Part shown: positions 35,501-47,700 of the stretch, piece by piece
Layout of the letters: each line of letters opens with the position of its first letter
How positions within the stretch are numbered: the stretch's first letter is position 1
Assembly: GCA_004352715.1 (NCBI GenBank)
Contig: SCFE01000052.1
Span: 72,304-136,303 of the forward strand
Direction: 5' to 3'
DNA: 64,000 nt
Source: Hofstenia miamia
Taxonomy: Eukaryota; Xenacoelomorpha; Acoela
Translations under genes and position numbers: made by a program
The notes under the pieces: generated by a model
Told to the model about the DNA's origin: nothing
The model's database searches: none
What the model saw: only the letters and a program-made list of their open reading frames with translations

Positions 35501-36851
35501 TTTATTCAAAGCGGAGCAGAATTTTTTTTGAAAAAACATGTTTTTAACTTATGAAAAACACCAAAAATTAATTTTATCACAACATTCACATAAAAGATCG
35601 GAAATTTCATATATTTCGATAGTTTTTGAAGAAGGGGGGGGGCGACTCTCCAGGCACTAAAACCACGTATGGATTTCAGTGATGGTAGAAGGTAGACTAA
35701 GTGTTTTGGTAATTCATTTTATTGAGAAATATGAAATTTGCCTAGTATTTTTTATATTGTTCACAATATACTATCAAAATAAAATTCACACAGACACTCC
35801 CAAATCATGTATATTTTAAAAATATCCATACACTTCAATTCATTATCAGATCTTTTTAGTCAAATATGCTTAGAATAATGAAATGTAATTATTTATATTC
35901 AGGGAATAATTTTAATTAACGATTGATTGATTCCCAAAGGCTCAACATGAAGATAACTAAACAATACTCAATTGCGAAATTTTAGGCGGTATCATGGTAG
36001 CTTGATAGGAGCCCGTGATGATACTGTTACGAGCTGTAACCTACAGTAAATGTTACCGATACTGCTACCAGGATACTAAATAAAATTAAGAACATTATTA
36101 ATAAAAACGACATATTAAGCATTTATACAGCTAAACACCACTGGAAATCTCTCAACACATATTTTGCTATAAACTGCAGTAGATGTCTACATTTTTAAGC
36201 GAAAATTCGTTCATTTCTTGTACTAAGACTAACATCTGCCAAATAAAACAATTGTGGCATAGTAACGGAATCACAAAAGGAACCAAAAGAGATAGTGACC
36301 CGGTCAACCTAAATATCTTTATTCCTGTCGGCAGGCAAGAAATACATTTTCATTATTCAGAAAATAAATTTCATAAAAAATAATAAACATAGGGAACAAC
36401 ATGGTTAATTAGCATGCCGTACTATAGTACGCCATGGTAATTAGTAATAACGACGAAACGAAATTTTGCAATATAATATCAATCACAATTTTTGAATGGC
36501 AACCAATGGTAACAAATGGTTGAACTAGAATAATTATAGCTATGAAAATTTCACATCTAATTGTTTACTATTTAAAGAAGAAAATTTCTGAATAACGTCA
36601 TTGAATATATCGTCGATTGATCTTTCTGCCGAGATGGTGTGTAAAATTCCTTTATCTTTATAATAGGCGATGACAGGCTCTGTAGCATTGTGAAAGGTCT
36701 CCAAGCGTTTCTTGATAGTTTCTTCATTGTCGTCTGCGCGGCCACTTGTTTCTCCGCGCTTTAATAGACGTTGTGTCATTACATCGTCAGATAATTCAAA
36801 ATAGATACAAGCTGAGCATGGAGCCACCTAGAGTAAAATCTTAGTAAGTCC

Positions 36852-36895
<44 letters not shown>

Positions 36896-39800
36896 NTGTT
36901 ATCGTACTCAAAATATCGACTAGAATGCTGATTTATTCACATTTAAATACGTAGTCCTAATAATATATTAAATGTACATGCATAATTCAATAGAATACGT
37001 CACATGAGTAAAGTATATATTCAGTTAACATAAACTTTATTCAAATAATGTTGAAAATTAACGGCCCTAAGTATATTTCCATTATCACAATCAGACTTGT
37101 CAAAGAACCGAAATTTTTAAACTCGGCTCGGGTCAGCTCGTCAATTAAAACCTTTCAATGAGGCTTGGTTTAGCTCGATAATTTTTTTAAAAATATTGGG
37201 CTCTCAGAATTTTTTACATAGCTGCTTCTATTATTAAATAGCCATTTTAAAATAAAACTATGATCAAGGTATATTGAATAAAAATTAAGAAAAATTTGCA
37301 TAAACTACAAGTATCTTAATAAATAATATATCCATTATTATGAAGCGAAAGTCAAGCTATGTTGTTTTATATATTAATAATAGCCTAAAAACGCTTGACT
37401 ATTAACAAATCTTATTCCCCGACTCTTTGTTACGTCACATTAGTGCGTTTGGACATACCAGTTACATAAAAAACGAAATCATAAAATAATATCAATTGTC
37501 TTAATAAATAATACCATCACCACCAAGTGATAGTTGGTATTATGGCAAAACAACCACTTGGATACACAATTGAGTTACTCTACCAGAATTTTGGATAAGT
37601 CGTTCAAAATTGATCACTGGTGTAAATTAGGATTATTGAGATTTCCGTTAAAAACGTCTTCATTGCAGTAACAAACTCATATACAATGTATTGATGAATA
37701 AAAAATCTTATAATTTAGTTACCTGCTTCTCGAATTGGACACCTTGTTCTAATTCTCGAGGATATCCATCAATAACAAATCCTGGACAATCTTCATTTGA
37801 CAACATTGCATCATGTATAAGATCCAAAACAGTTTCCTAAATACAAGTTCTACAATCCACGCACCTTTCAATTGCAAACACATATCTAGTTAAGAACGAA
37901 TACCATTGGTACTAAGTCTCCAGCTTTCATTATGTTTTCTAACTGCTGCCCTCTCTCAGTACCTTTTTCCACCTCCGCTCGCAATAAATCACCAGACGAC
38001 AAATGAACAAAGTGGTATTTTTGAACAATTTTTGCGCATTGTGTACCTTTTCCGGAGCCAGGACCACCTAAAAATGAATTTTACGGTTTAAGAATTAAGT
38101 ATTGCATTAAATAGATTAAATGCCAAGCATTGTAAACATTGTGATCATTTTAGAAAATGAACACATTACAATTATTAAGAACAAGCAAGAGCTGAAAATT
38201 TAATACATTATACCATAACTATAAGCATAAAACTACAATTTTCGGGTTGCTGTTGAAGCGCCCTCCAGCCAAACATTAATGAAAAAACTTGAGGACTGAA
38301 TGTTCACATGAACACCTTTTATATAGATCTTTCTTGAAATGACCTTAATGATTGTCATCCAAATTAGTCAGTAGTTCAGGAGATTATTGCTTAAATAAAG
38401 ACACCTGCACAAATATAAAACTGTGTTTATTAACGTAATATTAACGAATAATTTAATATTTTAATGCTTAAATATAATTGAAAAGTTTTAAAAAATCTTG
38501 TGATATTGTTACTATTGCATATGATAATCATATTGTACATATATTGTGCATCATGTGGATCCAAAATTTCACGAAGGCAATGCAATGGCGGATTCAGATG
38601 GAGGCTTGGCCGGCCCACGCCCCCTAAAATGGAAATTCTAAAACATACCCTGAGTATATTTAGTAAATTAAATTATTTTCTTCGCATTGCGTTGTATTTA
38701 TTTTCAACAAAACTTAAAAAGCATGTGTTTGTTTTAAAAAATGTTAGGACGTCACGCCCCTTTTAACTAAAATTGCTGAATCGGCCACTGCGATGCATAT
38801 ATTAAATTACAAAATTTAAAAAACATCAAACCGAGAATAAAAAAGACAGGAGCTTGAATGGATTTTTTTGATTTGGACCCATGAGTTCTTTCATCTAAAC
38901 CAAGCACAATGTCTTCTTTGGGAAAGATCTCTTCTTCTTCCACAACTAAATTAGAAAATAACTCAGTGAACTACTTGCACAAACACACCATCATAAGATT
39001 CATCATTAGACATTTTCAAACTAACGCCTAACAGCTGCACTCCTGTCGCCAAGCGACGCAATAATTCTAACGTTTAAAACTAATTTTCTCTCGTGCTGAC
39101 TCAGACGTTTTTCAATTATTAAAAACCGTGGATTTGTATTTACCTACGCAACGATTTTGCGGTAAAATGCTAGCCATCGATTTCTTTAATTGGTTCTGCA
39201 AATTATGCTTAGTGTGGACAGATATTTAGTAGTATGTAATGACGATTCAGCGACATTAAATAGATTAATTAAATTCCAATTAAACTATTCATATAAATAT
39301 TATTCTTACAATACTTGATTTAGTGAAAAAATATTTTAACGCATCACTAGAGAATAGTATGAGTATAGCCCTTTGCAGTTATAGGAGTGTAGCTTCAAAT
39401 TTCAATTACATTATAATATATTAGCTGCTCTATTGATAGACTGTGTAAGCGGGGTCAGAGTCCTGGCTACCCTCTTTTACGTAAGAAAATCTGTGTAAGA
39501 ACGCCAAAAGAGCACAAAATCAATGTCGAATCTATAATTACATGATTGTACTCATCCTCAGTTATGTTTCCAAATTGGATTGTTCGTCTTTTGACTTCGT
39601 ATTTTCCAATAACAATGTTATTATTTAGACGGGGTTTCCAGAAAAGAGCACTTTTATCTGTTTTTGCCCCATTTTGTCCTAATAATGCTCTGCAATGTCT
39701 GTCCCTAGTGAATGTCTTAATTCTCTAATTGATAAATTTAGTACAATTGGAACTTATTGAATGAAAATTTAACATAAAAAACGCCGTGTGCTGATTTAAG

Positions 39801-42800
39801 ACTTCCATCACTGAGGATGTTCAAACCCATAGGTAACTGAGCAAAAATGTAGAAGAAAAAATTTAGATATGAAAATCGTTAGCAAGATATATGTTAAATA
39901 TGAAGCAAGAGTGTAGAGTTCTTAAAAGAGGAGAGCGGGTTCCAAAAAAATTTTGAAATAACATGTTTTAACTTACAGTCGCGGCCATAATAATTAGGAC
40001 GAGTTGTCTAAACGCAACGCAACACAATTTGACCGGTATGACAGGCACTCCATGAAAATATTGAAGTAAGCAACTGAACCACACATAGAGTTTGACCATC
40101 ATCTCATTTACGTGTAGTTTAATTTCAGCTTTTCGATAGCTGTTTCCGGGAGGCATGACTAAAGAGATACCAAGTTTTGGACAAAAGCTTGTTATTCAGC
40201 ACTATCGAAATAAGATTTCTTATCGGGAAATTTCGAGACTCACTGATATACAAAGAGTGCAGTAGGTTACATTATTGCCGCTTACAAAAAAGAAGGAAGG
40301 CTAACAAAAAAGCAGAAGACGAGGGAAGGTCCATTAGAAGACTATGACCGATGGTCATAGAGTATTGGTTAGAACTGTACGGCGGTATCTACAAAGAGCG
40401 GGCCTGTTTGGAAGAATAGTTGCGAGAAAACCCATATTATCCAGAAAACAAAGAATTGCAAGATTGACATGGTGTCGCGCACATCCACAAAATAGCGCAG
40501 AAGATTGGGGTAAAGTGTGTCTTTCCGATGAAGGTGTTATAAACTTGTTCGAAAAAAGGCCCAGTTTGTACGGCGTCCACCGGGTAGTTTTAACAGATAT
40601 AGGTCTATGTATCTCGCAAGATACATACCACGCAATTCAAAGAAGTTAATGATTTGGGGTTGTATCTGGTCTTCGGGACACCGTGTATTGGTTCGTGTAG
40701 AGGGAAATATGAATAGCGTTCAATATGGACATATTATCGACAATCTATGCCCGAATATGGAGGAAAGATTTATTTTTCAGCAGGACAATACCCCCTGCCA
40801 CACGTCCAACCACACCAGAGAAGTCATGTACAACATGGGGATTGCACTGTTATCTGACGTATGGAAGTTGCTCAAAGATCGCCTGCAACAACACGTTTTT
40901 GACAAAATAGACTCATTGTGGGAGTTTTTTCAGCGTGAATATTATGCTATTGCAGATGAACAAATTCGTACTCTATTCAACGCCATCCCCAAACGACTTC
41001 GTTGTGTAATCAATGCACATGGTTATACCACAAAGTATTGAAATAGACTATCAGTTTTATATATATATATATATATATAAACATTTTATTTCTGTTCGAT
41101 TAATAAACGACCGTTTTCTGTGCAAAAGGCTCAAAATCGAAGTGTCCTATCGATTATGACCGCAACTGTAGAGTTTTAATATGTACGCAAATTCAAGGGG
41201 GTATAATAAAGAAATTATAAAGAATTTTATAGTAAAAACAAAATTCCAAATAAATTTTGAAAAAAATGGCTACAACGCATATTTTATAAAATAACATTAA
41301 AAATAATAATTAAATAATAATTAATGATAAAATATTTTAAAATACTAGTACTTCATGAATCTCAAATAAATTTTGTATGATTTTACAGTTTTATTTACTG
41401 CTATAGTTTCAAAATCTACTAATTAAATTTTTTATTTTTTACATTTTTCATATTATTTGAAAATATTTAATGAAAAACTAAAAATTATATAAAAATTAAC
41501 TTTAAAATTTAGAAACTATAAGTTTATTAATTTTTTATTAAATAAGTTTTGAGGCTTTATCAAATTTAAATGTTCTGACCAATTTTCTAGCAATTAGAAG
41601 TATATTTAAAAATAGTACTGTTTTAAACTGTGAAAAATGAACTCTTTGACGGCATTTCCTAAAGTTCGATATGCAAAGAAACCACAATGTTTCATACATA
41701 TATTGACAGTAAATAAGTACCATGTAACCGTGTTAATTACTTCACCAAAATTAGTCATCATATTTGGAAGACTTCCATTTTCAACAAATATTTTGTTTGC
41801 ATCTTGTCAATGTTGTAAATACCTATTGAGAAATTGACTAAAAATTAAAGAATAGTTCTATATTTTGCAACTTGATGCGCTGCAGAAATCCTTAATACGT
41901 TAAGATATAACAACATTTGTTTAGCAAATTGAACTCAAGTTTGCGCGAATTAACACGAATAATTTTAAATATATTGACTGTAATCAAATTTATATCTAGA
42001 TTGTAATTTATTTAAACTCTGCTTAGTTTTTCCGTGGCCTTCTTGACATATTCAGGTTGAATAGCAATACGGGAGATTATTGTATAGATCCAAAAAACTA
42101 CGAATTTGATATTGTCTTGTTTGATTAAAGAGAACTGATTGTTGTATTATAATTTTCTTAAAAAAATGAGAACTCAAAAAATCTTTATTATTATACCCCT
42201 TTATGTAAATTAATAGAAAGTAACATGTAATTAACCCTTCACTCGAAGGGATAAGACAGCAACATGCATGTCCATATCTTAAATAATAGATAATTTCGGC
42301 TACGCACTTGAGTGGAACTTGGTTGTTGGTACTGAATCATTGGACAGTAGTGGCATCTTTTGAAATTAGTTGAATCGATCATATTTCATAATTTCAAATA
42401 AGTTCAGATGAGGATTGCAAAATTTCAATTTAATTTCAATTACTCGAAAACATTTGGCAGAGAAAAAGTTATAAAATATTTTTTTATCAAAAAGTGAACA
42501 TGAACTATAGGGATGTATTAATGGCTGAGTCCGGACAGAATAAACAGGGCAGGATAAATCCAGACTGGGCAGGATAAAATCTGTATTAGAAATTAAAGAC
42601 TAATGATCCCTGATTAATCAACATATTCATCATTAGCTTTTTATCTCAGTTTTATCATGGATATACTTAGATTTTGCTTAAGAAATGGAAGTGTAAATAT
42701 TGTTCAAAAATTTGGACAAATGTATTTGTTACTTAAAAGTAACGCTAGTAGAAATAGGGTTAAATCGTAGAGTATTTTACGTGTTAAATATATACGTTGA

Positions 42801-44656
42801 TACTGACGATTAAATTTCTTTGCAGATAAGGGTTGCTTAGGGAAATATTTCAACACAACAAATTACTTTAACGTAACGAGATTGCACTACGCTGTCTTAT
42901 TATATTTATTGATATTCATAAACTATTTATTGAGAGGATCTTGTGATTAAAACTTTACCGATTGCGTGTTATTGTAGATAAAAAACTGCTGGTTGACTTA
43001 CCGAGGAGAATGCCTGCAGAAATGAAAAACATGACAAGTTGTGAATCCTGAAATAATACCGTTAATCCGGACAGAATAAAAAATGCCGGACGACGAATGT
43101 GTTAGATTTTGGTAATGAATTGCGCACTTGTTTAAACTATATTGGTCCACAACGTAAAACGATATTGAGTATGGTACCTCCAATTCTTTCCGCGGCTAAA
43201 TCGTTTCCTGTCTGAAAATGAGGTTTGATGCAAGGTGTAGTAAATTTGAAAATATCTCGGCATTAAATACGTCATTATTAGGAATAGAATATTTAAGACT
43301 AACAAAATCGAATAGACAGCAATTAATGTAAGTAGACTTTCGAAAGTTTTAACTCTTAATCGTCACATTAAAGCTGTCGTCTTAGCTCTGATACTGCCAG
43401 TTTTGACACCGTGCCGCGCCCATTTTTCCAGAATATTTCGTGCCTGTATTAAAATACGTATAAAATATATTTGTTATTTTGATTTTTTGAATCTATATAA
43501 TTTGCATATTAATCATCGAAAGTTTTGTGTCTTGAAAATTTTGTTAAACTGTTAAAAATATTTGCAGCCAAAAACATTTCATTCACAGAAGTTTAATCTA
43601 AATTGCCTTTTACATTCAACGAAAAATTTATAGATTTTCGTGCCCTGCTCATGCCCCACTGCGTGTTTCATGCTGTGCTCGTGCCGACAAAATTAAGCCA
43701 CGATTCCAACATTTGATACTGCTGTGAAGGACCGTTATTGGATAGCTTTTTTTAATAGTTGAGATTCTGCTAGCAAGAGTAAGATATTTAGCATTGAATA
43801 GTGATAGATACTAATCAAATCTCAACTCTCTGAGTAAGTTGGTAATGCGATATGCTGAAATAATGTTGACAAATTGTAATGGACGAATTGTTGCATCAAA
43901 TTTATATGCTCATTGCAATTGCATAAAGTTCGATTTAGCAAAGGAAATATTGTAAACCCACTTTTTATCGCATCAGCCAGATTTTACAAAGCCGTTTTCG
44001 CTGGAATGTGATGCGAGCAATAGAATGCTGAGACCCCCTTATGCTTTTACAAAAATGAGGAATCCATAGCATATTATAGCTGAATATTAAAAAATGCTCA
44101 TAAGATCTATTCTACAAAAAATAGCGACTTCCAAGCACCGACTTCAGCAGTTAAACAATACAGAAACTACCTGCTGGGACATGAGTTTACAATATTTATC
44201 ACAGAAGATCATCAGCCTTTACTTGGATCTGTTTCGAAGGCATTCTGAATATAACAGACATATATTTATTTTTAAAAATGGGACAAATAATGGTATGCAT
44301 ATACCAGGTAAACAGACTACCTTACTAAATCTGGAAACAGCAGATGCATCGCACCTATCATTGGCAATGGAAGTAAGTGACTAGAAGTAATTCATTCGGC
44401 AAATATAGACTAAAACACTAAGATAACCGTGGATATATCAAATTGATATTATTTTTTAGCATGAAGAAATACTCACAACAACAAGTAGACCTCAAGTAAA
44501 CGCAGTGGGGGAAACGTTAGGGGTCGGAACCAATTAATTGGAGGCCAATTAATTGTAATTAATTGAGGGCAATTAATTGATTGCAGGTCTTGACCAATTT
44601 CAATTAATTAATTTTTTAAAATCCAATTAATGGCAATTAATTGGGGTTTATATATA

Positions 44657-44704
<48 letters not shown>

Positions 44705-47700
44705 ATATATATAATGTGGTTTCACCGTGCACTGCGTAATGCATACTCATTAGTTGACTCATTGTTTGTTGTGGCTTGAAAAAGCGAAAGAATTGTCACC
44801 TAATTCTGACTATGCTGATTATAGATTCATATGTCCCTCGTCTAACTTGGCTGAGCGCTTTATCAGCTCCGCGGGCTTTTGTTTTATTGACTTAAGACAG
44901 AGAATTCTACCAATGAATTTGGAGAATCAGCTTTTTTTTAAAGATAATTCCTTTTTGTGGGATAAATCCACTTTGCATGAGATGCTGATCAAGAAATTGT
45001 AGTTTATTTTTGTTTAGTCATGTCGTGTTTTTGTTGAATTATTATTTTGTAAATTTGTGATTTTAAAAAAAGTTCATGTGTTTGTTTAAAAACGTTTGTT
45101 CAGTGAAATATAATATATTTCATTTTACATAAACACGTAGAATGAAACCAATTAATTGCAATTAATTGATTGGCGATGCTGCCAATTGCAATTAATTAAT
45201 TGGATAGCCTGCTAATTGATTGGATGCACTCTAATTCAATTTTTCCGATCCCTGGGAAACGTACTTATGATATTAAAAGATTGACTGAAATGCAACAATC
45301 ATTTGTGGTGAGATGCTATGTGAGGCGGGATCCCATCAAATTGGATTAGAACCCTTCGAATATTATTTGGATTGATTGGCTAGAACATAGATGAGTGTCT
45401 TTCAGTTCATGATTTCTTAGCCATGCATTAAAATTTATTTCGGACCAAGGTTCCTCGCTATGAAACGAATTTACGAATAAGTGACACAAATAGTAGACTG
45501 CAGTCGTTTGAACGTTAAGTAAAGTTTAGATCAAGGGAAGGCATTGGAGTTTTGATCACTTTGGGTTTCTTATCCAATGGTTGGAGTACTAAATACTCAG
45601 TGAAAAAACCAAAGGCAGGAATTTGTAAGATATACAAAGAGCATTAAAATTGTGCTACTTAAATGTTAAGTATCCGCCAAAGAATCTATTGATATCCTCG
45701 TTTCAATTGAGAAATTTCTTCTGTTACCTTTTTCTTTGGAAGAACAGCATTTTTGCATGTGAAAAACAAGAAATGATCTTAATATTGACGAACTACAATT
45801 GCAGGTACATGTGTTAGTAACTTTGCCATACAGTTTTAATAAAATAGCTGCAGAAAATATCAGTGGTAACAAAAATAGATACCATAGTGGATTAATTACT
45901 TCATACAGAAACATCAATGATGTTTTCTGAGATTCATACATTACTCAGATTCTACCTGTCATGTCCACTATCATCAGCGACAGCACAGCGAACATTTTCG
46001 GTGATGCGAAGAAAAATTTTTTTTTTGCGTTCAACTATGGGACAAGTACGTTTAAATTCACTTATTTTACTAGATGTTCACAAATATTTATAAGACAGTA
46101 TGGATTTAACACACATTTTAAGCACCTTTATAAGAGTAAATGAAAAATATAAATGTTATTTTGGATAAATAATTTTTTTCTACATTGATTTCTAGCTTGA
46201 ATTTTATATATAAACATATAAAGAGTAGTTTCGGTGAATAAATTGGATGCCCATCCTATATTTTGTTGTTCCTTAGTGGTTGAAACCTGATAATTTGAAT
46301 TGAAATGTTTTGGGCTGTCTGAGTCAAGGCAATATTTTAGATGGTGGGTAAACCCAACGATTTTGCTCAGATGAGTATACCCAATTATTTGAACAAACCT
46401 TGAGTAAATATTTGATATCTGCAAATAAGCTTGTTTACGAAATACACATTTATCCTTACATTATAGGAAATATTTTTTTAACCCAGGTCGGATCTAGAGG
46501 TCCAAATCACACCCATTTGAAGAAATCACGAAAGTCTCCGTACTCAACAGCTTTTGGAATGTACATTGAACTATGGAATAAAAGTGGCCATTAAATCCGA
46601 GAAAAATTAAATGAAATAAATTAATTTCTATTATTCTGTTGTACACAACGTTACTTCCGTTATATTTAGTGAATTTTAAGTATTTCCTACTAATTCCTAT
46701 TGTAGCAAGGACGAGAGAAGAAATGCCATAAGTTCCTGAAAGAATGTCTTGATGGTGCCTGAATAAGAGTGATAGCTTGAATATACTAAGCCTAACGCGT
46801 ACTGTATCCATAGACATTTCGAAAACAACAAAATCAAATTTAGTATTCACCTAACGTACGATTGGTAAACAGTTAAGACATAGGAACCCAGACCCTACGC
46901 AACACTTACCTGCTTAGTTTATCAGAAGGATTAAACATAGGAGGAGGTGAGTGTGTGTGTGTGTGGTTGGGAGGTAGTTTCTCATAGTCATTTCCTGTAG
47001 CATTTTAACATTTTAAAATGTACTTGGTCGAGAAAGCATGAGAATTTTGTCACATTATTGTATTAAATATAATAGAGTAGATTTGACCTAATCACATGTA
47101 AAAAATTGCGAGTGATAACTATTCCTTAAATAGATTCTAATACACAAGACTTCATGATTAAAAACCCACAGCAAAGCTATTTCTATCTACTAAACGGCAC
47201 GTGTAGGAAATTCATTAAAACTTAAATTTATATATATATATATATATATATAATTATTGTATACCTGGGATGTGATTCTGGGGTGGTAAAGATTCATCAC
47301 TTAATCCGAGAGATTCGGACTGTTGACTGTAAGTAATTTGATCTTCAATGACTTCTTGTTCTAAAATAGTTTTTCGAAATTCATTTAACAATTACAAAGC
47401 ATCATTTGCCAAACGCTTATTTTAAAAGAATTTGAGTCGAGAGCATTTATAGTGCTTAATATTATGAAAAATGTTTTACCCCTGACATTACCAATATAAT
47501 ACTACTTCGCTAGAAACTCTCCAGATGCTTAAAAGCAACGTTTACTCAAAACAAACACAAGTGTGAAAAATTACTTTTTGTTTAAAATGATGCGGAGATT
47601 ATGCATTCAAAAGTAAGACAGTACAGAAATACCTTCGTCACTTTCAAAATAGATAAACACATTATAATTGGAATAAAATGAGGTGTAAATATTTTGAATT

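Larger units (their letters stand above)
39976..41168 (+). mobile_element. Tc1-like transposon with TA duplication
   Basis: The ends CAGTCGCGGCCATAATAATT and the inverse of the right end, CAGTTGCGGTCATAATCGAT, are inverted repeats of about 25 bp, flanked by TA (39974-39975 and 41169-41170). It contains a decayed plus-strand transposase and a (TA)n run. It is in AK5 intron 10, opposite in orientation to the gene. Confidence 0.88.
44518..45254 (+). mobile_element. Non-autonomous hAT transposon, 737 bp
   Basis: Perfect 8-bp duplication GGAAACGT on both sides. Inverted ends: TAGGGGTCGGAACC against the inverse right end CAGGGATCGGAAAA (canonical hAT CAGGG start). Dense AATTAATTG subterminal words occupy 44542-44640 and 45145-45235. 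It contains a (TA)n run and a remnant of the transposase C-terminus. Inserted in AK5 intron 10. Confidence 0.9.

Noticed and set aside
45666-45941. 91-codon minus frame with one hydrophobic segment
   Set aside because: Lies in AK5 intron 10 without splice signals or family resemblance; AT-rich DNA yields hydrophobic frames by chance.
46494-46850. 118-codon minus frame with M-D-T-V-R-V-R-L, faintly like a mitochondrial carrier signature
   Set aside because: The signature proline is absent, no repeat of the motif or transmembrane pattern follows, and no splice borders fit; treated as chance.
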